This document shows, one piece after another, positions 8,212-17,200 of a stretch of DNA of 64,000 nt; position 1 is the stretch's first letter, and every line of letters starts with the position of its first letter. A program made the position numbers and the translations under genes. This stretch comes from Nitrincola sp048264025. Lineage in GTDB: Bacteria > Pseudomonadota > Gammaproteobacteria > Pseudomonadales > Balneatricaceae. The notes under the pieces were generated by a model that worked only from the letters and a program-made list of their open reading frames with translations, made no database searches and was not told the origin of the DNA. The stretch lies in assembly GCF_048264025.1 (NCBI RefSeq), contig NZ_JBLXDN010000011.1, positions 58,042 to 122,041 on the forward strand, given 5' to 3'.

Positions 8212-10092
8212 TTACTTCACCGGGTAGATAGTTATTGTTCGCCAAACATTAGCAGTAGCATCGTACTGGTAAACAGCAGTCACTTTGGAAAGGTCGCCGT
8301 GAAATTGGAGAGGACCCTGAACGCCTGGGACATGAGAAACGCGGTCATAACCTCGGCCAATCACTGTCTCAGTATCGATACCTTCCACCGTTACGCGTGT
8401 TGTACCCGGCTTGCTCAATGCTATCGCACGATCCAGATAATTTTGCCGAACCAGCATATCGGACTGAGCTAGGATAGCGTCCGAATTAAACGCTGTCGAT
8501 GAGGGTGGCACTACGATTTGGCCGTTTCGGACTACCGACGATCCGTCAGGAGCCACGCCAGTCACTGCTCGAACCAAAAGCTGTTGATCGGTGACGACCC
8601 CGCCATGTCGAGCGAGCGCATGACCATCAGAGGCAATTCGTACAAGCTCAGTTTGAACCTTGCTTGGAACAACCCCACCACTCCCCCGATTTTTCAGCAC
8701 TTGCTTGTTCAGTCCGATGGGCAAGGCAGCCATGGCTGCCGCCCATTCGGATGACACGCCCTGTTCTTCCCAAAAACGCGTCAATGTCGCTTGCGCCATC
8801 GCACCTTCAGCACCGATGTTTTCATACATCAGAACCTGCAGGAAGGGACGCGCTTCGTTCGATATATCAAACAGCTCACCGCCTCTGTCATCATGCAGGG
8901 CGTTCATCGCATCTCGATGCAGCAGGTTATGCGGCTGGCAGGCTTCTAGTGAGGTGACACAATCGGCTTGTGCGGTTGCCAAGTTTTCATCGCTCAGCGC
9001 CAAGTAGCGCTGTACCACATCACCCATGCACTCCGTGTTACCCGCACAGCCTTCCAGCTCTCGTTTGGCACTCAGCAGTTCCTGATGACTCAGGTAGTTA
9101 TTCACCACCTCATTAAAGCCTGCCGCCGCGCCTGCTGTGCTACCTGCCGCCGCTCCGGCAGCACTGCTGGCCAGTGCAGTGAGGCCTTTGGCCAGGGTTT
9201 CATCTACACCGGCTTCTTTGAGAGCATCGGCTACTAAGGGAGCGCTGAGGGTGCCGAGGGCGGCGCCCGTAGCACCACTGCTACCACCGGTTAAGGCGCC
9301 TATAACAGTATGGGCGGCCAGGCGTTTGAGGCCGTTATCACCCCAGTCATTTTGTAGCTGATCGGCCTGGGCGTTGAGTTGGGCGGCGCGTTCTGTATCA
9401 CCAGCCGCGTCGGCCTGTCTGGCTTGTAGCCGTTTATCCAGTGCCTCTTCAAGTTTGGCATGTGCGATATCACCCACCAGCTTACTCGCCTGCTGGCCGA
9501 ACTCGGCGGTAATCGCCACCTGCGCGTCGATCTCCTGACGCACCCTGTCCTGATCAAAAATCGGATTCAGGCCGGTTTCTACATCACCGGTGCGAGCGGT
9601 TTCATTGCCAGCGATACCGCTGATACCCGCTGTGCTGGTGGAACTGGCTGAGCCACTGTCGTTGCCAACTCCCGCGCCACCGCCGGAAGAGCCGATGCTA
9701 ATACTGGCACTGCTGGCATCGTAACTGGCGCTGTTGAGCAGGTCTTGTGTTTCAGTACCGGCAGTGGCCTGGTAGTGGTTCAGGTTGTTGTCCACGGCGG
9801 CTTGACTGCTGGTGATTTGGCCACCGATCAGGCGGGTGCCGCCTTCTACGGTGATATCAAAGCCGCCGTCTCCGGCACGGATCGCGCTTTGTTGTCCAAC
9901 ACTGGTGTAGTCGGCGTTGATTTTGCTTTGACCCAGGCTGAGGCTACCGCCAACAAAGCCGGTGTTGGTGAGGCCCACTGTGATAGAGCCACCGGCGCTT
10001 TGGTTGTTTTCTTTGTGGCGGCTTTGGTCTTGCAGGCTTTCAATAGAGAGGTTACCACCCACTTTAGCCGTGACCTGGTCGGCGCTGACCAC
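8212..10092 (-). CDS. Orphan CdiA C-terminal module with RNase-like toxin domain
   Basis: The frame of 626 codons opens at an internal GTG. Homology to CdiA haemagglutinin repeats continues to about 10245, where an in-frame TAG (10221-10223) closes it. In order: FHA-type repeats (residues 1-150), an alanine-rich pretoxin (about 180-340) with FNEVVNNYLS at the VENN position, a linker with several cysteines, and a C-terminal domain of about 140 residues. That domain has GHALARHGG near its start, SSTAF and a final TITIYPVK. The layout (GH..RH at the start, S.T.F, a final TxYP) resembles the RNase A-like CdiA-CT family, but the match is loose and another BECR-type RNase is possible. There is no secretion signal, so this is a displaced cassette. 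Confidence 0.65.
   Translation of the reverse strand: MVSADQVTAKVGGNLSIESLQDQSRHKENNQSAGGSITVGLTNTGFVGGSLSLGQSKINADYTSVGQQSAIRAGDGGFDITVEGGTRLIGGQITSSQAAVDNNLNHYQATAGTETQDLLNSASYDASSASISIGSSGGGAGVGNDSGSASSTSTAGISGIAGNETARTGDVETGLNPIFDQDRVRQEIDAQVAITAEFGQQASKLVGDIAHAKLEEALDKRLQARQADAAGDTERAAQLNAQADQLQNDWGDNGLKRLAAHTVIGALTGGSSGATGAALGTLSAPLVADALKEAGVDETLAKGLTALASSAAGAAAGSTAGAAAGFNEVVNNYLSHQELLSAKRELEGCAGNTECMGDVVQRYLALSDENLATAQADCVTSLEACQPHNLLHRDAMNALHDDRGGELFDISNEARPFLQVLMYENIGAEGAMAQATLTRFWEEQGVSSEWAAAMAALPIGLNKQVLKNRGSGGVVPSKVQTELVRIASDGHALARHGGVVTDQQLLVRAVTGVAPDGSSVVRNGQIVVPPSSTAFNSDAILAQSDMLVRQNYLDRAIALSKPGTTRVTVEGIDTETVIGRGYDRVSHVPGVQGPLQFHGDLSKVTAVYQYDATANVWRTITIYPVK
9156..9900 (-). repeat. 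Direct repeat copy B of the CdiA pretoxin region (partner 5975-6719)
   Basis: This is the second copy of the 745-base near-identical segment. It keeps CAG where copy A has a TAG stop, and it continues upstream into further haemagglutinin sequence that copy A lost to the insertion sequence. Both copies are in the same orientation, so recombination between them would delete the RNase module's toxin and immunity genes together with the insertion sequence. Confidence 0.85.
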
Positions 10093-10357
10093 TGCGCCCT
10101 GGAGGGTGGTGTCACCGCCAGAGTCGAGGTGAACTTGATTGGCGCTGATATCGGTGTTGGTGAAGTGGGTGCGGTTACCGGCACCTTTGCCTGTAGAAGG
10201 GATCGCAGGGCTTTGCGCCTAGCTGTTGCTACTGGAGCAGCCTAGGATCTAGTTAAAAAGAACTGACCCCTTGATCCCCCCTTGATCCCCGTGGGCGTCC
10301 ACTAGTGCAACGCGCATAATTTGCACCCTTGATCCTTCTTGCTCTGCATCATTACCA

Positions 10358-10822
10358 CTATGGCTGTATCAATATCAACTCAACACCCACCGCACTCGCC
10401 TGATCAACCAGATCACCATGGATAGCCTTGCTGACCACATATAACTTCCCACGCTCCGTATCCGGGTTCAACTGCTGTAAGGCCACATCAATCGTTGCCA
10501 GATTGATCTCCTCATGGTCCCCTACCACGCCGATTGAGCTGGCAGGCTGTCTATTCAGGTAATTGACCAGTGTATTCACCGCCTGCGAACGTGTGCCTGA
10601 ACGCAGTGACACCAATACCATTCGATTGGAAATAGCATTACTGGCACTTGGCACATGTAGATATAGCCTCTCTGGATCACGTGCGAATTGATCGATCGTA
10701 ACCACCTGACGACTGGTTTCAGCATTCATAGGTGATGCGGCTGTTGGCTGAGGTGTTGTAGCCACACAACCAGAGAGCAGCAGGGATATAATCAGAAGAG
10801 ATGAGTAGATAGGTAGTTTCAC
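10358..10822 (-). CDS. Small lipoprotein of unknown function in the CDI operon
   Basis: The 154-residue product starts with a signal peptide and lipobox ending LLSGC (Cys 19), followed by a low-complexity linker and a compact domain from about residue 40 to the end. The domain has alternating hydrophobic strands (MVLVSL, SSIGVVG, KLYVVSK, ELILIQP), suggesting a small alpha/beta fold in the periplasm. It follows the other lipoprotein gene by 30 bases on the same strand and is probably co-transcribed with cdiBA. It may be a second immunity factor or an accessory protein. I do not recognise the family. Confidence 0.7.
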   Translation of the reverse strand: MKLPIYSSLLIISLLLSGCVATTPQPTAASPMNAETSRQVVTIDQFARDPERLYLHVPSASNAISNRMVLVSLRSGTRSQAVNTLVNYLNRQPASSIGVVGDHEEINLATIDVALQQLNPDTERGKLYVVSKAIHGDLVDQASAVGVELILIQP

Positions 10823-10852
10823 GGTACTTTCCTTGTTGGCATAATGTTTTAA

Positions 10853-11275
10853 TCAGGGCAGGCAGTGGGCAGGCGTGACTGATAAGACCTTGCAATGATG
10901 ACTATTCAGCCGAGTTTCAATACTGCGCTCTGGAATTGGGGGATTGGGTTGGCAGGCTGAAAAATGCATGCGACTGCCTCTTAAGCATGCTTGTTCTACA
11001 GTACCGTGACGATATTCAAAACCTTCTCTTTCCATACATAATACCACCAAAAAATGATGATTTGATCTCTCATCAATCTCATACAGACCAACTGCCTCAT
11101 ATGAATGCTGAGTCGGCCTTACAGATACAGCCCCACATTCCAGCATCGCTTTTTTTACCCCAAGCAGATCTACACCAGGCTTTGAATAATCCATAAATGC
11201 TGGATACAAACGCGGTTTTGTACAACCAGACAGAATCAGAATAATAAACATAGTAATTAAAATCATGTGCTTCAT
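10853..11275 (-). CDS. Lipoprotein, candidate immunity protein for the hydrolase-type CdiA tip
   Basis: The ATG at 11275 is chosen because a strong GGGGAG lies five bases before it. A GTG at 11281 overlapping the cdiA stop is also possible. The protein of 140 residues has a signal peptide and lipobox (ILSGC), then a cysteine-bearing domain (MLECG, LCMEREGFEY, QACL, FSACQ, HHCKV, AHCLP). A signal peptide is unusual for an immunity protein of a cytoplasmic nuclease, but it fits a toxin that attacks membrane lipids or acts in the periplasm, as the GHSRG tip of CdiA suggests. Its position directly after cdiA is the classical cdiI place. The assignment is inferred from context. Confidence 0.65.
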   Translation of the reverse strand: MKHMILITMFIILILSGCTKPRLYPAFMDYSKPGVDLLGVKKAMLECGAVSVRPTQHSYEAVGLYEIDERSNHHFLVVLCMEREGFEYRHGTVEQACLRGSRMHFSACQPNPPIPERSIETRLNSHHCKVLSVTPAHCLP

Positions 11276-11277
11276 GC

Positions 11278-14200
11278 TCACTCCCCTTGATCCTTACTGT
11301 TCGGGAATATTAAGAGAGGGGTTGCAACCCCATATCCTCCATATTGACAGCGCTCAATCTCCCCACCATAACAAGAATGTACCGTTGGTGATTCATTGAA
11401 CATATTCAACCATTCACCCAGCCGGGTGCGACCTGTCTCGCGTGTATCATAGGTGGCGGCATTACCACCCAACAACACACCCACAAAATCATCAGCATGA
11501 TTCTGCAGTGTCACCGAGCTGGATTCGCCTGCTGAAAGAAAATACAACAACGACGCGGCCTTATCTGCATTGTATGCCGGCCCGAAGAAACTGACATTCG
11601 TATTGGACAACATCCCCTCACTGCCCTCACGTTGACTCAAGACTTCAAGTACATTTCCCACGGTCATAGAGCCTCGGCTGTGTCCAAACAGATCCAGGCC
11701 CGTATTCCCATAATTTTCCGCAAGGCTCTGGAGCTCTTTGGTAGCATTTGACAGGCCAAACAACTCACTCTCCATAAACTTCTGATAACCAGCCACCAAC
11801 AGTTCTGAGATAGCATTATTTGCCTGTGGAAAGTGGACAAGATATACCGCATCACCCGGTGCAATCTGACTCATCTGAACAGCATACTCACTGGCAGCAT
11901 TCTCATCGTTGAATATACCATTTGAAAAGACGGCTATATTGCCATTACTACCGGGTTGCAGGTTTCGCTTTTCTTCCGGAGTAAGACGTTGTCTAGTCAC
12001 TTCGCCATCCTCACCAAGTACTATGCGATAAACTTCTGCTGCCGCTATAAAAATGGTTCTATACGCTTCATCTGTTAGAGCAGAAGCGATCTTGAAACTC
12101 TCCTCTTTGATGAACCGCTCTGCATTTACCTGATCTCGGAGCGATTTCACATCCTGCATCACAGCAGCAAGGTGGGCCGTGGATGCATCTCGATGTACAC
12201 CTTCAAGCACCGTCTGTGATGACTGCCCTGTCAGGGCTAACTGTTGCGCTTCATCCGTAATCTGAATGACGCCTTCGCTAATAACACTGCGGGTCTGCCC
12301 ATTTGATGTACCACCAGCACTTGCCGAATTCAAGCTATTGCCAACAATGCCTTTAACCATCCCGTACCGTCCCTGAGTGAACATACTGCTACCAATATTC
12401 ACCCCACTGGAGCTAGCGCTGGCATCTGCCGAGTTTGTCAGATCCTCGGCAACCAAAACCGCGGTCTCTAGGGTGTTCAAATTTGCATCCACAGCATCCT
12501 GATTACTGGTGATGGCACCGCCAATGAGGTGCGTGATTCCGTCAACATTGATCTGATAACCTCTGTCTCCGGCACGAATGCCGCTTTGCTCAATGACGGA
12601 AGCAAAGCTGCCATGGGCCTGACTGTTTGATGCGCTGAGTGATCCACTGGATGTTCCATAGCAGAAGGGCGGGATGCAGAAGCTCACACCGATGCTACTG
12701 TCTTTTTGCTTGCTATCGAAATAGCTGCTGTCCTGCAGGCTTTCGATGATGAGGTCGCCGCCAGCGCTTAGCTGGATGCGCTCGGCCTCGGCCACGGCAC
12801 CACGCAGGGTAATATCGCTGCCAGCGCTGAGGAAGAGGGTATCAGCACTCAGGTGGGTGTTGCTGTGTTGGATATCCAGACCATCAGCGTTACCACGTCC
12901 CTGACTGGCGCCCAGATTTAACGTGAATCCGTTGTTTTGCCCTCCGAGTGAAAACCCTATGCCGACACTGGCGCTGTTACTGCTGTTGTGGCTTTGCTGC
13001 TCGGTGATGTTTTGCGCCGCCAGCAGGTTGATCTGGCCATCGGCTTGCAAGGATGCGGTTTGCCCAGCGTGAATGCGACTGCCTTGGACGGTGATATCAC
13101 TGCCCTCACCAGCACCGCTGGCCTGGAGGTTAACATTCCCAGCCGCACTGAGGCTGCTGCCGCGGGCATTGTTGGCGTGACTTTGCTCCAGGTTTTTGCT
13201 GCTGGAGCTGCCCAGGCTCAGGCTAATACCGATGCCGCCGGCCTGATTAGCCAGGTTGCCATCGGTTGTGTTCTGGCCGGCTTGCACGGCGTTAACCGCC
13301 TGGTTGGCGTTCATAGCGATATTGGCGGCGGCCAGAGCCTGCATACGACTGGAATCAGTATTGCTCGCGGCCTTGGCTTGGGTCTGGATCGTCTCTACCG
13401 CCTCGATCACTGGGCTGGTAATGGCGAGTGTGAGGCCCGATTGCTTGAACCTGTGTTCGCTGCGTTGCTGGCCGGTTTCACGGGCTTCCTGGAGGGTGAT
13501 GGTTTGGGCACGGATGTCGATATCCCCGGCAGGGGCCAGCAGATCCGACCCTGTCTGAGTATAGGCGTTACCGGCGGTAAGGCTGACGTTACCGCCTACG
13601 CTGCCCACCGTGCTGGCCGCCGCGGTGGTGATCGTCTGTTGGGCATCATGGCTTTGCAGCTGACTGCCCAGGGTGATGCCGATCCCGCCGCTGCTACTGA
13701 ACAGGCCGGACTTTTTGGTCTGGGTGAACTGGCTGTGGCTGTCACTGTTGTGCGCGGCTTCGATGGTCAGGTTGTTGTTGGCGTTCAGACTCAGGTCGGT
13801 ATCGCTGAGTACATTAGAACCGCTAATGCGCAGGTCTTGTCCACTGCGGATGTCCACCATCTGCCCACCCAGTTCGCTGGCTTGCGACTGAGTGCTTTGG
13901 CTACTGCTACGCGTAATGGTCGTCTTTTTGCTGAAGGTGCTTCGGCTGACGCTACGCTGGCTTTCGGCCAGGCTTTCGCGGCGCTGTCCAGCCTCAATGC
14001 TGATATCACCCAGGCTGGCATTAACCAGGAGGCGGTCTTGGGCGTCCACCTGTGCGGCGCGCAGGGACACATGTTGCCCAGCCAGAATACTGACGTCACC
14101 GCCCCCGCTGATGCGACTGCCCTCTTCCTGACTATGGCTTTGGTGGTGGTAGTTGTGTTGGTTCCAGGTGATGTTATGGCTTTCACCTGTTTGTACTGTA

Positions 14201-17200
14201 CCCAGGTTAATGTCTCCGTCAGCCTGGATCTGGGTGCTGCCGGTACCGGCATTGTGGATCTGGGCAGCCAATAGGGTCACATCACCCCCGGCACTGGCCT
14301 GCAACACACCGTCGGGGCCGCTGACATACAAACCGGCAATGCGATCGATACCACTGTGGCTGAAGGTGTTGCCCCCAGCCTGGTTGCTGGCACTGTGGGT
14401 AGTGGTTTCAACCCGGAGGTCGCGCCCGGCATCGATTAGCATGCCACGCTGGGCAACCAGGCTACCGCCCTCAAGGGTAATATCTTGCTCAGCGCTAAGG
14501 AGCGTGATGTCACCTTGAATAAGGCCACTGTTGGCGATGTTTTGCGCACTGATGTCGACCAGTTTGCGCCCGGCTATCATGCCGCTGTTGTTCAAGTCAC
14601 CCGATAGAGCCAACTCAATCTCGCGGGCACTGATCAGGCTACCCGTGTTAACGTTGTTACTAAACAGCTGACCACTGGCCGCCAGGTCGCCTTGACGGGG
14701 GGATAGATAGACTTTGGGCACCAGTGCGGTAGTAGTGGAGCCATCGGGCAACTGTACAGTTTGCGTCACCAGCCAGACGATGTCGCTGGTGAGTTGAGCC
14801 ATTTGCGCCGCTGATAGAGCAATGCCAAGGCGTAGCTGGTGGCTTTGGGCGAAAGTGGCACCGGCGGTCATGAGCGCTTGGTATTGCTGCTCATCACTGC
14901 TGTAATCGCCCAAAAAGCGGTAACCGGTAAGCGCCGCTACTTGTTCACGGATAAGTTTTTGCTCATAAAAGCCATCCCCCAGGTGTTTCTGGGTATGTTC
15001 GGGATCCAGGGACAGGGCTTGTAGCAAGTAATCACTGCTAAGCCACTGGCGGTAGTTGGCAAAGTGGGGATCTGTTTCAACCAGATACCTGGCGTTGCTA
15101 CCTGGGACTACCTTGAAGAGGCTGCTGTTGGGCAATACCAGAGCTGGGGCACCTGCGGCGCTACCAACCTGGGCAGCCAGGATCGAAGCCGTGGCATGTG
15201 AGTTTCCGGTACCAGTACTGCTAAGGCCGCCTGTTGCTGCCTTGTCGGCAAGAGTAGTGCCACTACCTGCAGAGGTGGTGTTTTGCTGCACCTCACTCAC
15301 GTTAAGGGTAATAGTGGTGACCACATCGGCTGGGTTGTAGGGGCTATGACCCGAAAATTCACGGTAGGTATGTTTACTACCGGTTTTTAACTTTCCTCCG
15401 CGCTTACGATAGGTCCAGCTTGACTGGGTGGTACCCGTCACGTTAACCACATTCTGGCCCAGAGCCTGGCGATTCTCCAGATTATCAACATCGCCCTGCA
15501 GGGTCTGACCCACTAGGATAGTACTTTTGTCATTCAGCAGGTCTTGTCCACGTAGGCTGAGGTGTCCTCCTGCATTGATTTGCCCAGGCAGGCTCGAGCT
15601 GACCTGACTTTCGTGTTCAGTGCGGGTGATGTTGTATTGTGTCCAGTGCGTAATATCCCGCCCTGCAAACTGCTGGTTGTAGGCGATAATTTTATCATCC
15701 AGCGTGTCGTACAGCGCTTCGTTAGCATCTTCCCAAGCCTCATTATTGGCATCGTACTCTGCCCAGGCATCGGTGTAAGCGGCCTGCTCTGTTTGGTACG
15801 CCTCCCAGGCTAGGTCATAGGCGGCCAGTGCTTGTTGATGGGCATCGCAAGCGGTTGGGTCAAAACCTGCTCCCGCCTCGCAACTGTCAGCACCAGAAAC
15901 ATCGGGTGCTGGTGGAGCCGTCGGAGCGGGCAAGGTGGGCGCTACTGGTTCAGGTGTTGGGGGTGTAAGGCCAAAATAGGCCCAGGCTGGATCGGTATGG
16001 GGATAGTCCGCTCCTGGCACGCGTGTACAGGTGTTATCGTCATCGATGTCGGTACAGCTCACATCACCCACACCAGGAATAGGAGTCTGGCCTAATACAG
16101 GTGCAGCGATGGGTTCTGGATCAGGGTCGGTCAGGTAGCGGTAGCCCCAGGCACGACTCCAACGATAAATACGCAGGTTGTTGGTGGGAATTCTTGCACT
16201 GCTGCCACGGGGCTGAATCAGGGTGATATTGCGCGGACCATCAATGACGTCCAGCGTGATCTCAAAGTGCTCATTGGTATTGCGCAGCGTGTCGGCGGCC
16301 AACGCCATATTACCCAGACTTTCAATCGTGGCACTGTTATTGTTAAGTGTGATTGCGTTGACACTGCCGTCCACGATGGCACGGTGGTTAGCATCCAGTG
16401 CACCGCCTATGGCCAGCTCCCCAGCGCTAAAGAGCAGCGAACCTTCACGGTTGATGATGTGTTGGGCGCCAATATCAAGACGCTCACGAGCGGCAATAGT
16501 GGCAGCTGTCGTTTCGCCAGCAAGGACTTCTTCGCTGTTGCTCAGCGTGTGGGCAGCGATGGCGATGCGATCACCATAGATACGCCCTGTGCCCAGGTTA
16601 TTAACGCTGTAGCTGTTGATGCGAGTATCGGCACCATCTACCAGCGCCCGGTTAGTCACCGTACCGGTGCTATTTTGGGTGGTATCGAGTGTTGTCCTGC
16701 CCAGACTCAGCAGCTCACCACCAGCTTGGTTGTTAATGTGGCTAGCATGCAGGCTGAGATCTTGCCCAGCTTGCCACTGCCCCGCGTTGTTGAACAGCCC
16801 TTCATGAAGCTGTACCGTCAAATCACGCCCAGCGCGCGCATGTTGACCATCAACAGTGTTTAAGTCGCCGACCAGATCCAGCGCCATATCGCCGCCGCTT
16901 TGCAGGGTGCCATCCAGACTCAAGGTTTTGGCGGTGATATTCACAGCACTGTTGGCCGCCTGGGTGCTGCTGTTGGCTACAAGGTGGCCGCTGGTATTGA
17001 TAATGACCAGGTTACGTTGACTGGGAAGGATAACGCTGTCTTGCAGGGTGAGCGCACCTTGCGCATTTAGGGTGCCATGGCTGTTGTTAATTGCCCATTG
17101 AGCCGTAATGGATAGATCCTTTCCAGCTAACACCTGACCGTCGGTATTGTTTAATGTACCAACGTGGAGGGCGATATCATCTACAACGGCTACACGGCCA

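Noticed and set aside
12988..14274. Long plus-strand open frame inside cdiA
   Set aside because: It is antisense to the repetitive haemagglutinin region. It comes from biased codon use on the coding strand and matches no family.
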